In this document: positions 53,319-63,924 of the stretch, one piece after another | Layout: each line of letters opens with the position of its first letter | Numbering within the stretch: position 1 is the stretch's first letter | NCBI RefSeq assembly: GCF_000380505.1 | Contig: NZ_AQYH01000016.1 | Location: 31,156 to 95,155 of the forward strand | Length of the DNA: 64,000 bases | Reading direction: 5' to 3' | Source of the DNA: Kaistia granuli DSM 23481 | Lineage (GTDB): Bacteria; Pseudomonadota; Alphaproteobacteria; Rhizobiales; Kaistiaceae | Position numbers and translations under genes: made by a program | The notes under the pieces: generated by a model | The model's input: only the letters and a program-made list of their open reading frames with translations | Databases searched by the model: none | Told to the model about the DNA's origin: nothing

Positions 53319-55118
53319 ATGGACGGCGGCGATCTTTCCAGCACCCCGAAGGATGGCGCGAACGGCGCCTATCGCGTTCTGGCGCGCAAATACCGGCCGA
53401 AGAGCTTTGACGACCTCGTCGGCCAGGAGCCGATGGTCCGCACGCTCAAGAACGCCTTCGAGACGGGCCGCATCGCGCAGGCCTACATGCTCACCGGGGT
53501 TCGCGGTGTCGGCAAGACGACGACGGCCCGCATTCTCGCCCGTGGCCTCAATTATTCCATCCCCGGCCAAATCGACCGCCCGACCATCGACATGCCCGAG
53601 CTTGGTGTCCATTGCGCCGAGATCATGGAAGGCCGCCATGTCGACGTGCTCGAGATGGACGCGGCGTCGAACAACGGCATCGACAACATTCGCGAGATCA
53701 TCGAGGCCGTCCGCTACAAGCCGGTCTCGGCCCGCTACAAGGTCTATATCCTCGACGAAGTGCACATGCTGTCGGGCGCGGCCTTCAACGGCCTGCTGAA
53801 GACGCTCGAGGAGCCACCCGAGCATGTGAAGTTCATCTTCGCGACAACCGAGATCCGTAAGGTTCCGGTCACGGTGCTGTCGCGCTGCCAGCGCTTCGAC
53901 CTGCGCCGGATCGAATCGGACCGGCTGATCGGCCTCTTGCGGTCGATCACCGAGAAGGAGCAGGTCTCGATCGGCGACGATGCACTCGCCATGATTGCCC
54001 GCGCCGCCGAGGGGTCTGCGCGCGATTCTCTGTCGCTGCTCGACCAGGCCATCGCCCATGGCGCCGGCGCGATCTCCGCCGAGGATGTGCGCGGCATGCT
54101 CGGCCTCGCCGACCGCGCCCGCGTCATCGATCTGTTCGAGGCGTTGATGGGTGGCCGCATCGCCGAAGCGCTGGCGCTGCTCAAAGAACAATACGACATC
54201 GGCGCGGACCCCGCCGTCGTGCTGCAGGATCTTGCCGCCTTCACCCATGCCGTGACGCGCTTCAAGGTCGTGCCGGATAGCGGCGAGGATGCCGCTCTGC
54301 CGCAGGACGAGCGGACGCGCGGTCGCGCATTCGCCGAGACCGTATCTCTGCGCGTGCTGGCACGCGCCTGGCAGATGCTCCTGAAGGGCATCGAGGAAGT
54401 CTCCAGCTCGAGCCGGCCGCTCGCCGCCGCCGACATGGTGCTGATCCGCATCGCCCACGCCGCCGACCTGCCGACGCCGGACGAGGCGTTGCGCCTGTTG
54501 AAGAGCGGCAGCTTCGCCGCGTCGTCGGCCTCCGCGCCGCCGATATCGGGCGCGTCGGGCTCGGCGCCCCAGGGCGGCCCCGTCGGCCAGATGCGCACCA
54601 TCGCTAGCGCCGCGCCGATGCCGACCATGGCGATGGCGCAACCCGCCGGTGTGCCGCAGGCCAAGGCCGAGCCGGCCGTCCGGTTTCAGCGCTTCGAGGA
54701 TCTCGTCGCCTATGTCGGCCTCAAGCGCGACATTCCGCTGAAACTGGCGCTTGAACAGCAGGTCAAGCCGATCCGCTTCGAGCCGGGCCTGCTCGAATTC
54801 GAGCCGACAGAGGATGCGCCGCGCACGCTGGCGCAGGATCTCGGCCGCAAGCTGACCGACTGGACCGGCGAACGCTGGGTCGTGGCGCTCGGACGCGGCG
54901 CAACGGAAATGACGATCGCCGAGGCGCGCAATTTCGCCAGGGACAAGGCGCGCTCGGACGCCGCCGCGGACCCGCTCGTCGCCGCCGTGCTGTCGCGCTT
55001 TCCCGGCGCCAAGATCGTCGATATCCAGATCCGTGGCGGCGAGGCCGATATCGGCCTGCCGTCGCCGGCCGTGCCGGTCGAGAATCCGGACGAAGCGCCC
55101 GATCCCGACGAAGATTGA
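53319..55118 (+). CDS. dnaX: DNA polymerase III subunit gamma/tau
   Basis: 599 residues. RVLARKYRPKSFDDLVGQE opens the clamp-loader AAA+ domain, with Walker A GVRGVGKTTTARILAR, Walker B ILDEVHMLS, sensor 1 ATTEIRKVPVTVLSRCQ, and sensor 2 GSARDSLSLLDQA. The zinc module of E. coli is reduced to one Cys (GVHCAEIMEGRHVDV), as usual in alphaproteobacteria. The C-terminal third is the tau-specific region after an Ala/Pro linker. ATG 53319 gives a family-like N-terminus; TTG 53286 and GTG 53289 are weaker. No frameshift slippery run was seen. Confidence 0.96.
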   Translation: MDGGDLSSTPKDGANGAYRVLARKYRPKSFDDLVGQEPMVRTLKNAFETGRIAQAYMLTGVRGVGKTTTARILARGLNYSIPGQIDRPTIDMPELGVHCAEIMEGRHVDVLEMDAASNNGIDNIREIIEAVRYKPVSARYKVYILDEVHMLSGAAFNGLLKTLEEPPEHVKFIFATTEIRKVPVTVLSRCQRFDLRRIESDRLIGLLRSITEKEQVSIGDDALAMIARAAEGSARDSLSLLDQAIAHGAGAISAEDVRGMLGLADRARVIDLFEALMGGRIAEALALLKEQYDIGADPAVVLQDLAAFTHAVTRFKVVPDSGEDAALPQDERTRGRAFAETVSLRVLARAWQMLLKGIEEVSSSSRPLAAADMVLIRIAHAADLPTPDEALRLLKSGSFAASSASAPPISGASGSAPQGGPVGQMRTIASAAPMPTMAMAQPAGVPQAKAEPAVRFQRFEDLVAYVGLKRDIPLKLALEQQVKPIRFEPGLLEFEPTEDAPRTLAQDLGRKLTDWTGERWVVALGRGATEMTIAEARNFARDKARSDAAADPLVAAVLSRFPGAKIVDIQIRGGEADIGLPSPAVPVENPDEAPDPDED

Positions 55119-55142
55119 TTCATTGAACTGAAGGAGTGACCC

Positions 55143-55466
55143 ATGCGCGACATTCTCGGCATGATGAGCAAGGCCAAGGAACTGCAGTCGAAGATGCAGG
55201 ACATGCAGGCCGAAGTCGCCACCATCGAAGTGGAAGGCTCCGCCGGCGCCGGGCTGGTCACCGTCGTGATGACCGCCAAGGGCGATCTGCGCAAGCTGAC
55301 GATCGATCCGTCGCTCCTGAAGCCGGAAGAGGTCGAGATCCTCGAGGACCTGATCACCGCCGCCCATGCCGACGCACGCGCCAAGGCCGAGCGCACCATG
55401 GCCGACAAGATGCAGGAACTGACGGGCGGCCTCGGCCTGCCGGCCGGCCTCAAGCTGCCGTTCTGA
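55143..55466 (+). CDS. ybaB: YbaB/EbfC nucleoid-associated protein
   Basis: 107 residues: [43 protein letters not shown] is the characteristic tweezer-dimer fold with the GxGLV core, and it ends in a Gly/Leu-rich tail. It binds DNA as a dimer. It lies 24 bases after dnaX and ahead of recR, the standard dnaX-ybaB-recR order. Confidence 0.95.
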   Translation: MRDILGMMSKAKELQSKMQDMQAEVATIEVEGSAGAGLVTVVMTAKGDLRKLTIDPSLLKPEEVEILEDLITAAHADARAKAERTMADKMQELTGGLGLPAGLKLPF

Positions 55467-55557
55467 TCCTTCGAAATCGGCGGGCGGATGTCGATCATTC
55501 GCCCATTCCGACGCCCGGTCTCGGGCGACTACGATTTCATCCAGCCAAAGCGCATTC

Positions 55558-56163
55558 ATGTCTCGCAGCACTGCCGGTCCCGAGATCGAACGCCTGATCC
55601 AGCTTCTCGCGCGGCTGCCAGGCCTCGGGCCGCGCTCGGCGCGCCGCGCCGCGCTGGCGCTTGTCAAGAAGAAGGACCAGCTGCTGGTGCCGCTGGCGGG
55701 CGCGATGACGGTGGCCGCCGAGCGGATCCTGACCTGCTCTACCTGCGGCAACATCGATACCGCTGATCCCTGCACCATCTGCAGCGACCCGACGCGCGAC
55801 GCCAGGACCATCGTCGTCGTCGAGGATGTCTCGGACCTCTGGGCGCTGGAGCGGGCTGGCGCCATCAAGGCGCGCTATCACGTCCTCGGCGGCACGCTGT
55901 CGCCGCTCGACGGCGTCGGGCCGGATGATCTCAACATCGATACGCTGGTCCAGCGCTGTTCGACGGGCGAAGTCTCGGAAGTGATCCTCGCGGTCAACGC
56001 CACCGTCGACGGCCAGACCACCGCGCATGTCATCACCGACCGGTTGACCGGCACGCCGGTCAAGGTCTCGCGCCTCGCCCATGGCGTGCCTGTCGGTGGC
56101 GAACTCGACTATCTCGACGAGGGTACGCTCGCCGCCGCGATCCGCGCCCGCACGCCGTTCTGA
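55558..56163 (+). CDS. recR: Recombination mediator RecR
   Basis: 201 residues. A helix-hairpin-helix ([17 protein letters not shown]), four-Cys zinc finger [16 protein letters not shown], Toprim domain ([18 protein letters not shown]), and the C-terminal Walker-B-like region [18 protein letters not shown] are all present. With RecF/RecO it loads RecA at gaps. Confidence 0.97.
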   Translation: MSRSTAGPEIERLIQLLARLPGLGPRSARRAALALVKKKDQLLVPLAGAMTVAAERILTCSTCGNIDTADPCTICSDPTRDARTIVVVEDVSDLWALERAGAIKARYHVLGGTLSPLDGVGPDDLNIDTLVQRCSTGEVSEVILAVNATVDGQTTAHVITDRLTGTPVKVSRLAHGVPVGGELDYLDEGTLAAAIRARTPF

Positions 56164-56195
56164 CGGCCTCGCTCGCTTTGACAGGAGAACCCCTT

Positions 56196-56810
56196 ATGCC
56201 GTCCGAACAGCCTGTTGCCGCGATCCTTCTCGAAGCCCATCGTTTCTGGTTCGAGGAACTGGTCGCCGGCATCGAGGCGCCGGCCGAGCGGGTGAAGGTG
56301 TGGTTCTCCCGCCATGACGCCACCGACGAGGCCTGCCGGCAGCGCTTCGGCGATCATCTCGACGCTGTCGCTGAGACGGATTGGCCGTTCGAGACGCTGT
56401 CGCCGGCGGCCGGCATCGGCTTCGTCCTGTTCCTCGACCAGTTTCCGCGCAACCTCTTTCGCGAGGACGGCCGGGCCTATGCGTATGACGCGCGCGCTCG
56501 CGCTGCGGCGCGTCGGCTGATCGAAAGCGGCGTCGGACGCTTCACGCCGATGGAACGCGTCTTCCTCTATCTGCCGTTCGAGCATAGCGAGGAACTGGCC
56601 GACCAGGACAATTCGGTCGCCCTCTACCAGGCCTTGCTCGCCGAAATGCCGGAGGCCGAGAAGGGCACCTATGCCTCCTTCCTCGACTATGCCGAAAAGC
56701 ACCGCGACGTGATCCGCCGTTTCGGGCGCTTCCCGCATCGCAACGCCGATCTCGGCCGCGTTTCGACGTCGGAGGAAGCTGAATTCCTCAAGGACGGGCG
56801 GGGCTACTGA
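56196..56810 (+). CDS. DUF924 family protein
   Basis: 204 residues. The DUF924 signatures FVLFLDQFPRNLFREDGRAYAYDARARA, MPLEHSE-like YLPFEHSEELADQ, and RRFGRFPHRNADLGR are clear. The fold is an all-helical repeat; the biochemical role is not established. ATG 56196 has AGGAG nine bases upstream. It follows recR by 32 bases and its end overlaps the convergent membrane protein gene by 23 bases. Confidence 0.88.
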   Translation: MPSEQPVAAILLEAHRFWFEELVAGIEAPAERVKVWFSRHDATDEACRQRFGDHLDAVAETDWPFETLSPAAGIGFVLFLDQFPRNLFREDGRAYAYDARARAAARRLIESGVGRFTPMERVFLYLPFEHSEELADQDNSVALYQALLAEMPEAEKGTYASFLDYAEKHRDVIRRFGRFPHRNADLGRVSTSEEAEFLKDGRGY

Positions 56811-57201
56811 TCCGCCACCGGCAACGGATCACCGGGATTGCGGCAAAGCCGATCTGACCGGCGAAACCGAGTATGCCGGGCCAGGTGGCATAGGCCGCCA
56901 ACTGATCGGCCGCGGGCCGGCCGAAGCCGAGGCGCCCGAGCGCGAATTCGGCGGCCAGCAGCAGAAGCAGGGCGACGACCCCCATGCCGATATCGGCCCC
57001 GTGTCGCGCGGTGACCTGCGATCGCCGGAGAATATGGCCGCAGACAACCCACGCCGCGGCGAGCATGATGGGCAGCTCCAACGCAACGGCCGTCAATGCG
57101 CCTATCCTGGGCTCCAGCCAGAGGACCCGGACGGTGCCAAGCACGAAGCCGATCGCGAAGACGACCGCAAAGTAGATCGCTGCGGACCGGATTGGGCCCA
57201 T
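56788..57201 (-). CDS. Predicted four-helix membrane protein
   Basis: 137 residues with four hydrophobic segments: SAAIYFAVVFAIGFVLGTV, LTAVALELPIMLAAAWVV, MGVVALLLLLAAEFAL, and YATWPGILGFAGQIGFAAIPVI. The motif RVLWLEPRIG between helices 1 and 2 resembles small Rhizobiales membrane proteins of unknown function. It starts 4 bases after the rmuC stop and is probably co-transcribed. I cannot give a function. Confidence 0.72.
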   Translation of the reverse strand: MGPIRSAAIYFAVVFAIGFVLGTVRVLWLEPRIGALTAVALELPIMLAAAWVVCGHILRRSQVTARHGADIGMGVVALLLLLAAEFALGRLGFGRPAADQLAAYATWPGILGFAGQIGFAAIPVIRCRWRISSPARP

Positions 57202-57205
57202 GGGG

Positions 57206-58378
57206 CTATTCCCCGGCCAGAAGATCCGGCTGGCGGTCATAGGCGGGGGAGCCCTCGTCGCCGAATTCCAGCGCCTCGATCTTGGCGCCCCGCGCGGTGA
57301 GCTTGCGGGTCGAAATCAGGATGTCGTCGATGTCCTTCGACGCCTGGTCGAAATGCGTCTTCAGCTTGAGCACGCGGTCGTTCACCCGGCCGACATCCTC
57401 CATCAGCTTCATCACTTCACCTTGGATCAGATGCGCCTGTTCGCGCATGCCGGCATCCTTCAGCACCGACTGGATTACCTGGATCGACAGCATGAGGAGC
57501 GACGGCGAGACGATGACGATCCTGAGCCGGTGCGCCGACTGGACCAGATCCTCAAAGCGCTCGTGAATGTCGGCGAAGATCGACTCCGACGGCACGAACA
57601 TGAAAGCGGTGTCCTGGGTCTCGCCGGGGATCAGATAGCGCTCGGCAATGTCCTTCAGATGCTTGGTCACGTCGCGGCGGAATTGCGTCTCGGCAGCGCG
57701 GGTTAGTTCGGGCCCTTCGGCGGCGCGGATGGCGTTCCACGCCTCAAGCGGAAATTTGGCGTCAATGACGAGGCCGGCCGTGTTGTTCGGGAAGGCGACC
57801 ACGCAATCCGGCCGGTTGCCGTTCGAGAGCGTCGCCTGGAACTGGTAGCCGCCGATCGGCAGGCCATCCTGGACAATCGCCTCCATCCGCGCCTGGCCGA
57901 AGGCGCCGCGCGTCTGCTTGTTGGCGAGGATGTGCTGCAGGCCGACCACCTGGCTCGACAATTCGGTGATGTTGCGCTGCGCCGTGTCGATGACGGCGAG
58001 GCGCTCGTTCAGCCGCGCGAGGTTCTCATGCGTGTTGCGGGTCGATTCGACCATGGTCTGGCCGATGCGGTGGCCGAGCCCGTCCATCCGGTTGGAGAGA
58101 CCGTGCAGCAGCTCCGATTGTCGCGAGCCGAACACTTCCGCCATCGTCTGCATCCGGCCGGTCATCTCGCTCTGGATGCGGACCAGATCGGCGACGCGGC
58201 GCTCCAGTTCGTCGCCCTGCATCGCCTGGTCGGTCTCGGCCACACTCTGTCGGCGCATGCTGCGCAACAGGACGATCAGGACGAGAAAGAGCAGCGTGAC
58301 GCTGATGCTGGCGGCCGCCAGCATCAGCATGGCGACGGTGATCGGCCGGTCGCCGACGATGAAAAGAACATCCTGCAT
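57206..58378 (-). CDS. rmuC: DNA recombination protein RmuC
   Basis: 390 residues. A single N-terminal transmembrane helix (TVAMLMLAAASISVTLLFLVLIVLL), a coiled-coil rod (about 45-140), and the C-terminal RmuC nuclease-like domain with VIDAKFPLEAWNAI, FMFVPSESIFADI and IVIVSPSLLMLSIQVI. It limits inversions and has been linked to phage and toxin defence. It is divergent from def with 140 bases between. Confidence 0.93.
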   Translation of the reverse strand: MQDVLFIVGDRPITVAMLMLAAASISVTLLFLVLIVLLRSMRRQSVAETDQAMQGDELERRVADLVRIQSEMTGRMQTMAEVFGSRQSELLHGLSNRMDGLGHRIGQTMVESTRNTHENLARLNERLAVIDTAQRNITELSSQVVGLQHILANKQTRGAFGQARMEAIVQDGLPIGGYQFQATLSNGNRPDCVVAFPNNTAGLVIDAKFPLEAWNAIRAAEGPELTRAAETQFRRDVTKHLKDIAERYLIPGETQDTAFMFVPSESIFADIHERFEDLVQSAHRLRIVIVSPSLLMLSIQVIQSVLKDAGMREQAHLIQGEVMKLMEDVGRVNDRVLKLKTHFDQASKDIDDILISTRKLTARGAKIEALEFGDEGSPAYDRQPDLLAGE

Positions 58379-58518
58379 CCACCATCCATAACAGATTCGG
58401 ATGGAAAGAGGAGATCAAAACAAGAACACGCGCGGACACGCCACGGGCGCCATCCATCATTCCTCGTTGACCGCCATCCCCGCATCTCCTATCTGAAACG
58501 CCTCAATCCGAGGTTTTC

Positions 58519-59073
58519 ATGGCCCTACTCGACATCATTACCCTGCCGGACGCGAAGCTGAGGCTCGTCAGCGAGCCGGTCGAGCGCATCGACGACGAAT
58601 TGCTGCGCTTCATGGACGACATGCTGGAGACGATGTACGAGGCGCCGGGCATCGGCCTCGCCGCCATCCAGGTCGGCGTGCCGCGCCGCGTCGTCACCAT
58701 CGACGTGTCGGGCCGCGAAGAGGGCAGCACGCCCGCGCCGCTGTTCCTGATCAATCCGGAGATCCTCAGGGTCTCGGATGAGCGCTCGGTCTATGAAGAG
58801 GGCTGCCTGTCGATTCCGGACTACTATGCCGAGGTCGAGCGTCCTGCTTCCGTCCGGATCCGCTATCTCGATCGCGACGGCAAGCTGCAGGAAATCGAGG
58901 CGGACGAGCTGCTCGCCACCTGCGTGCAGCATGAGATCGATCATCTCGACGGCAAGCTTTTCATCGACTACCTGTCCCGGCTGAAGCGCGACATGGTGAT
59001 CAAGAAGTTCGTCAAGGCCGCCAAGACCGGCGATCTGCCCGAGTTCAAGTCGCACACCCCCGACGAGATGTGA
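58519..59073 (+). CDS. def: Peptide deformylase
   Basis: 184 residues. The three metal motifs are [12 protein letters not shown] (GxGLAAxQ), [12 protein letters not shown] (EGCLS) and [12 protein letters not shown] (HExDH). It removes the N-formyl group from nascent proteins. It is followed by fmt after 7 bases and then truA, a standard def-fmt-truA operon. Confidence 0.97.
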   Translation: MALLDIITLPDAKLRLVSEPVERIDDELLRFMDDMLETMYEAPGIGLAAIQVGVPRRVVTIDVSGREEGSTPAPLFLINPEILRVSDERSVYEEGCLSIPDYYAEVERPASVRIRYLDRDGKLQEIEADELLATCVQHEIDHLDGKLFIDYLSRLKRDMVIKKFVKAAKTGDLPEFKSHTPDEM

Positions 59074-59080
59074 GGCGGAT

Positions 59081-60013
59081 ATGAGCCTCCGCGTCGTCTT
59101 CATGGGCACGCCCGACTTCTCCGTGCCCACGCTGGTCGAGATCATCGGTCAGGGCCACGAGGTCGTCGCCGTCTATTCGCAGCCGCCCCGTCCGGCCGGT
59201 CGCGGCATGGCCGAGCGCAAGTCGCCCGTGCATGAGACGGCCGAGCGCTTCGGCATCCCCGTCTTCACGCCGAAATCGCTGAAGGGCGCCGACGAGCAGG
59301 AGGCCTTTGCCTCGCTCGACGCCGATGTCGCGGTGGTGGTCGCCTATGGGCTGATCCTGCCTCAGGCGATCCTCGACGCGCCGCGCGAGGGCTGCCTCAA
59401 CCTGCATGCCTCGCTGTTGCCGCGCTGGCGCGGTGCGGCTCCCATCCACCGGGCCATCATGGCCGGCGATGCCGAGACCGGCGTGATGGTCATGCGCATG
59501 GAAGCGGGGCTGGATACGGGTCCCGTCGCCATGGTCGAGAAGATCGCGATTGGCGCCGACGTCACCACCGGCGATCTGCATGACAAGCTGGCGCGGCTCG
59601 GCGCCGATCTGATGGTGCGGGCGCTCGCCGCCGCCTCGCGTGGCGGGCTCGATGCCGTGCCGCAGGCGGAGGAGGGCGTCACCTATGCCGCCAAGATCGA
59701 CAAGGGCGAGGCGCGGATCGACTGGCAGAAGCCGGCGAAGCAGGTGCACGACCATATTCGCGGCCTGTCGCCCTTTCCCGGCGCCTGGTGCGAGATGACG
59801 CTCGGCGGCAAGGTCGAGCGGGTCAAGGTGTTGCGCTCGGCCATGGCAGAGGGGTCGAGCCAGCCCGGAACCGTGCTGGACGATCAGCTCACCATTGCCT
59901 GTGGCGAAGGCGCGGTCCGGCTGGTCGAGGTGCAGCGCGCCGGCGGCAAGCCGCTGCGCGCGGTCGACTTCTTGCGCGGAGCATCGGTTGCAGCCGGCGC
60001 TCTCGTCGGCTAG
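59081..60013 (+). CDS. fmt: Methionyl-tRNA formyltransferase
   Basis: 310 residues. The formyl-THF site motifs are [21 protein letters not shown] (with catalytic Asn/His region) and [13 protein letters not shown] (catalytic Asp). The C-terminal OB-fold-like tRNA-binding domain starts at [19 protein letters not shown]. It formylates initiator tRNA, the counterpart of Def upstream. Confidence 0.97.
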   Translation: MSLRVVFMGTPDFSVPTLVEIIGQGHEVVAVYSQPPRPAGRGMAERKSPVHETAERFGIPVFTPKSLKGADEQEAFASLDADVAVVVAYGLILPQAILDAPREGCLNLHASLLPRWRGAAPIHRAIMAGDAETGVMVMRMEAGLDTGPVAMVEKIAIGADVTTGDLHDKLARLGADLMVRALAAASRGGLDAVPQAEEGVTYAAKIDKGEARIDWQKPAKQVHDHIRGLSPFPGAWCEMTLGGKVERVKVLRSAMAEGSSQPGTVLDDQLTIACGEGAVRLVEVQRAGGKPLRAVDFLRGASVAAGALVG

Positions 60014-60021
60014 GTCGGGCG

Positions 60022-60807
60022 ATGCCCCGCTACAAGCTCCTGATCGAATATGACGGCACGCCTTACTCCGGTTGGCAGCGTCAGGCCAATGCACCCTCCG
60101 TGCAGCAGTCGCTCGAGGCCGCCATCCAGCGCTTCTCCGGCGAGGCGGCGCTGACCTTCGGTGCCGGGCGCACCGATTCGGGTGTCCATGCGACGGGCCA
60201 GGTGGCGCATTTCGATCTCCCCGGCCACTGGACAGGCCTGCGCATCCGCGACGCGATGAATGCGCAGCTTCGGCCGGAGCCGATCGCCGTGCTTGAAGCG
60301 GAGCCGGTCGCGGATGCATTCGACGCGCGCCGATCCGCGGTGAAGCGTCACTATATTTATCGCGTGCTGGACCGCCGCGCGCCGGCCGCGCTGGAGATCA
60401 ACCGCGTCTGGGATGTCCGCAAGCACCTCGACATCGACGCGATGCAGCGGGCGGCCGACCTGCTGCTCGGCTGGCACGACTTCACCACCTTCCGCTCGGC
60501 CGATTGTCAGGCCAAGAGCCCGATGAAGACGCTGGAGCGGCTGGAGATCACGCGCGACGGCGAGCACGTCCTGTTCGGCGTGTCGGCGCGCTCTTTCCTG
60601 CACAATCAGGTGCGCTCGATGGTCGGCACGCTGAAAAAGGTCGGCGAGGGCAAATGGCCGTTCGAGCGCGTCGGCGAGGTGCTGGAAGCGCGTGATCGCA
60701 AGGCCTGCGGTCCGGTGGCGCCTCCGGGTGGGCTCTATCTCGTCAAGGTCGACTACGGCTCACCCGCCGAACAGTCGAGTGAAGATGCCGCTGAGGATGA
60801 GGCTTAG
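60022..60807 (+). CDS. truA: tRNA pseudouridine(38-40) synthase
   Basis: 261 residues. The catalytic Asp is in [31 protein letters not shown] is the TruA N-terminal motif and [21 protein letters not shown] the C-terminal one. It modifies the anticodon stem-loop of many tRNAs. The start at ATG 60022 is 8 bases after fmt. Its last 48 bases overlap the end of the convergent membrane protein gene. Confidence 0.97.
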   Translation: MPRYKLLIEYDGTPYSGWQRQANAPSVQQSLEAAIQRFSGEAALTFGAGRTDSGVHATGQVAHFDLPGHWTGLRIRDAMNAQLRPEPIAVLEAEPVADAFDARRSAVKRHYIYRVLDRRAPAALEINRVWDVRKHLDIDAMQRAADLLLGWHDFTTFRSADCQAKSPMKTLERLEITRDGEHVLFGVSARSFLHNQVRSMVGTLKKVGEGKWPFERVGEVLEARDRKACGPVAPPGGLYLVKVDYGSPAEQSSEDAAEDEA

Positions 60808-61344
60808 GACCAGGTCGGCGCCGACGAGGCCGATCTTGAACGGTTGCGTTCCGCCCAGCGTCGCGCCGACGATCTGGTAGTGGTAGCGCAGCATCACGCC
60901 GACGACGGCGAGCGACAGCACGGCGGCGAACTCGATCGGGATCAGGCCGAGCCCGACGAGCAGGGCGATCAGCGCCTGCGGCGCCGACATGACGACCGAA
61001 GCCCAGTTCCTCACCACGACATAAGACGCATAGGTCCGCGCAATGCCGAGATTGCGGGCGAAGGCAGCCAGCAGCAGTGGCATCATCACCCAGTCGAGGC
61101 CGAGATCGATCAGGCGCGACAGGACGAACAGCCCGTCCGAGGGACCGGTGACCATGACGTCGGGCGGCCGCAGCCGGTGTTCCACGGCGATGCTAATGGC
61201 GAAGAACGGCAACACGTAGAGAATGGCGCCGAACGAGCGCCAGAAGCCGTCCAGACTGAAGTCGAAACGCTGGATGCCCTCGCGTCGGCCGAGAAAGAGT
61301 TCGAGCGCGCCGGTCAGCGCGCTGGAAGCCTGGGGGCTGATCAT
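60760..61344 (-). CDS. Predicted multi-pass membrane protein
   Basis: 194 residues with about five transmembrane segments: [70 protein letters not shown], and [18 protein letters not shown]. It begins [27 protein letters not shown], a soluble N-terminal helix. Similar proteins sit next to dapE in Rhizobiales, but no function is known to me. It follows dapE by 11 bases. Confidence 0.78.
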   Translation of the reverse strand: MISPQASSALTGALELFLGRREGIQRFDFSLDGFWRSFGAILYVLPFFAISIAVEHRLRPPDVMVTGPSDGLFVLSRLIDLGLDWVMMPLLLAAFARNLGIARTYASYVVVRNWASVVMSAPQALIALLVGLGLIPIEFAAVLSLAVVGVMLRYHYQIVGATLGGTQPFKIGLVGADLVLSLILSGIFTRLFGG

Positions 61345-61355
61345 CCGCCGCCGCC

Positions 61356-62507
61356 TTACGCGAAATACTGGTCGAGGAAGCCACGGTAGATCGTCGTCAG
61401 GGTCTCGAGATCGGCCAGCGCGACGCGTTCGTCGACCTGATGCATGGTCTGGCCGACGAGACCGAATTCCACTACCGGGCAATAGTCCTTGATGAAACGT
61501 GCATCCGAGGTGCCGCCGCTGGTCGACAGCGCCGGCTGGCGGCCCGTTGCCCTCTCGATCGCATCCGACAGCGTGCCGATCAGCTTTTCCGAATGCGTCA
61601 GGAAGGAGTCGCTGCCGCCTGGCTGCAGCGCCAGCTCGAAATCGATGGCGTTGCCGGCCGCCTGTTCCAGCCGGCTCAGCAGCCAGGCCTCCAGCGTGTC
61701 ACGGGTCCACTCGTCATTGAAGCGGATGTTGAAGCGCGCCTGCGCCTCGGCCGGGATGACGTTCCAGGCCGTGTTGTCGACCTCGAGGCCGATGAATTCG
61801 AGGTTCGAGGCGTCGAACCGTTCGTTGCCGGCGTCGAGCGCCTCCGCCGTCAGCCGGCGGATCAGCGTGGTGAGCTGCGGGATCGGGTTCTGCGCCAGAT
61901 GTGGATAGGCGACATGACCCTGGCGGCCATTGACGATGATGGTGCCGGAAAGGCTGCCGCGGCGGCCGACCTTGATCGCATCGCCCAACCTCTGCGGATT
62001 GGTCGGTTCGCCGACGATCGACGCGTCGAAGCGGTGGCCTCGTTCGGCCGCCCAGGCGAGCAGTTTGGACGTGCCGTTGATCGACGGGCCTTCCTCGTCG
62101 CCGGTGATAAGCAGCGAGATGGTTCCCGCTCGCGGTCCGTCGGCGAGGAAATCGAGCGCCGCCGCGACAAAGGCCGCGATGCCGCCCTTCATGTCGACGG
62201 CGCCGCGGCCATAAAGCATGCCGTCCGCGATGTCGCCGGAGAACGGCTCATGGCTCCAGCGCGCGGCATCGCCCGGCGGCACCACATCGGTGTGGCCGGC
62301 GAAGACGAAATGCGGCGCGCCCGAGCCGATGGTCGCAAACAGGTTTTCCACGTCCGGCGTGCCGGCTTCCGAGAAGACCGGGCGCTCGACGGAGAATCCG
62401 GCCTCGGTGAGGATGCTCTCCAGATAGGCGAGCGCCCCGCCTTCGTCCGGCGTCACCGACGGGCAGCGGATGAGGTCTTGCAGGATGCGAACCGGATCGC
62501 TGGCCAT
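61356..62507 (-). CDS. dapE: Succinyl-diaminopimelate desuccinylase
   Basis: 383 residues of the M20 family. Metal ligands are in FAGHTDVVPPGD, GRGAVDMKGG and TGDEEGPSINGT (catalytic Glu-Glu), with TSGGTSDARF and GLVGQTMHQVDE near the C-terminus. It removes succinate from N-succinyl-LL-diaminopimelate, the step after DapD and DapC. It follows dapD by 14 bases. Confidence 0.95.
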   Translation of the reverse strand: MASDPVRILQDLIRCPSVTPDEGGALAYLESILTEAGFSVERPVFSEAGTPDVENLFATIGSGAPHFVFAGHTDVVPPGDAARWSHEPFSGDIADGMLYGRGAVDMKGGIAAFVAAALDFLADGPRAGTISLLITGDEEGPSINGTSKLLAWAAERGHRFDASIVGEPTNPQRLGDAIKVGRRGSLSGTIIVNGRQGHVAYPHLAQNPIPQLTTLIRRLTAEALDAGNERFDASNLEFIGLEVDNTAWNVIPAEAQARFNIRFNDEWTRDTLEAWLLSRLEQAAGNAIDFELALQPGGSDSFLTHSEKLIGTLSDAIERATGRQPALSTSGGTSDARFIKDYCPVVEFGLVGQTMHQVDERVALADLETLTTIYRGFLDQYFA

Positions 62508-62521
62508 GGCGGTGGATCCTG

Positions 62522-63376
62522 TCAGTCGCGGAGCAGCTCGTTGACGCTGGTCTTCGAACGGGTCTTGGCGTCGACCTTCTTGACGATCACGGCGCAATAG
62601 AGCGACGGACCGGGCTGGCCGTTCGGCAGGTTCTTGCCGGGCAGCGAGCCGGAGACGACGACGGAATAGGGCGGCACGCGGCCGATATGGATCTCGCCCG
62701 TCTCGCGGTCGATGATCTTGGTCGAGGCGCTGATGAAGACGCCCATCGAGATGACCGAGCCTTCGCCGACGATGACGCCCTCGACCACCTCGGAGCGGGC
62801 GCCGATGAAGCAATTGTCCTCGATGATGGTGGGGCTCGCCTGCAGCGGCTCGAGCACGCCGCCAATGCCGGCGCCGCCGGAGAGGTGGACGTTCTTGCCG
62901 ATCTGCGCGCAGGAGCCGACCGTCGCCCAGGTGTCGACCATGGTGCCACTGTCGACATAGGCGCCGAGATTGACGAAGGACGGCATCAGGATGACGTTCG
63001 GCGCGATATAGGCCGAATGGCGGACGACGGAGCCCGGCACGGCGCGGAAGCCGGCCTCGGCGAAGCGATCGGCGCCCCAGCCCTCGAACTTGGTCGGCAC
63101 CTTGTCCCACCAGGTCGAGCCGTTCGGCGCACCCGGCACCGGCGCCATGTCATTCAGGCGGAACGACAAGAGCACGGCCTTCTTCAGCCAGTCATTGACG
63201 ATCCACTCGCCGTCGATCTTCTCGGCGACACGAACCTGGCCTCGATCGAGCAGGCCGAGCGTCGTCTCGACCGTCGAGCGGAGGGCGCCCTGGGTCGCCG
63301 GGCTGACATTCGCGCGATCCTCGAAGGCGGCTTCGACGGTGGTCCGGAGGGCGGCGAGGTCGTGCGTGGTCATCAT
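62522..63376 (-). CDS. dapD: 2,3,4,5-tetrahydropyridine-2,6-dicarboxylate N-succinyltransferase
   Basis: 284 residues. The N-terminal domain ([19 protein letters not shown]) precedes a left-handed beta helix of hexapeptide repeats from about residue 110 ([44 protein letters not shown]). The C-terminal region is [26 protein letters not shown]. First gene of a dapD-dapE-membrane protein unit for lysine and peptidoglycan precursors. MM start at 63376. Confidence 0.96.
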   Translation of the reverse strand: MMTTHDLAALRTTVEAAFEDRANVSPATQGALRSTVETTLGLLDRGQVRVAEKIDGEWIVNDWLKKAVLLSFRLNDMAPVPGAPNGSTWWDKVPTKFEGWGADRFAEAGFRAVPGSVVRHSAYIAPNVILMPSFVNLGAYVDSGTMVDTWATVGSCAQIGKNVHLSGGAGIGGVLEPLQASPTIIEDNCFIGARSEVVEGVIVGEGSVISMGVFISASTKIIDRETGEIHIGRVPPYSVVVSGSLPGKNLPNGQPGPSLYCAVIVKKVDAKTRSKTSVNELLRD

Positions 63377-63560
63377 CTATCCCTGGAAATAGGCGGAGCC
63401 GGCAGAGGCGCGGCCGGCATGGTTCGGCCGGGACGATATCGGGCAGTGCCGGGAAGTCAACGCGCAAGGCGTTCGGCCGCCGGTTTTCCGCCAATACGGG
63501 GCGGCGCCCTCGCGATCGAAGGCGAAATGCCTGCCGGCTGCGCGCCGGCAGGGCAGGAGA

Positions 63561-63700
63561 TCACAACTGCGTCGTCAGGCCGACCACGACAGTCCGGCCC
63601 CGACCCGTCATCGCCGTCGAATCGCCCGAGACCGCAGGGCTGTAGGCCATGTTGGTCAGGTTCTCGACAGTGACGAAAGGCGTCGAGACGAGTGCGGTGG
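63561..63700 (-). pseudogene. C-terminal remnant of a TonB-dependent receptor
   Basis: On the minus strand the frame ending at the TGA at 63561 reads TPFVTVENLTNMAYSP..MTGRGRTVVVGLTTQL. Ending on hydrophobic residue pairs after GRGRT, with an upstream VENLTN motif, is the signature of the last two beta-strands of TonB-dependent outer-membrane receptors. Only about 40 residues are recognisable; the rest of the ~650-residue receptor is absent and the upstream frame is not receptor-like. It is a truncated relic next to the IS end. The preceding 184 bases after dapD hold nothing else. Confidence 0.55.
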
Positions 63701-63924
63701 AGAGGAAACGGTGAGCGCCGCTCACGGCGCGAGGGTCTGAGCTGGAGTGACGCAACGTCTCGCATCAGGGTGACGTTGCGCTGGATTGGACATTACGAGA
63801 TCGCGAGTCCGGCCGGCTGCACCATCGCGCATGGGATCAGGCCCCCGCGGGCGATCGCGACCGCTGCCTCCAGATCCTGCGCCAGGCAGGGCATGGCGCC
63901 CTAGCTGTCGAAGCTATGAAGGTT

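Noticed and set aside
53319..55118. Programmed frameshift in dnaX to make gamma
   Set aside because: No A-rich slippery heptamer followed by a stop in the shifted frame was seen.
53004..55868. Open frame of 954 codons on the minus strand
   Set aside because: Opposite the SRP RNA, dnaX and ybaB, with composition expected of a shadow frame and no recognisable fold.
63701..63924. Short open frames between the receptor relic and the IS end
   Set aside because: No ribosome binding site or recognisable family; too short to support.
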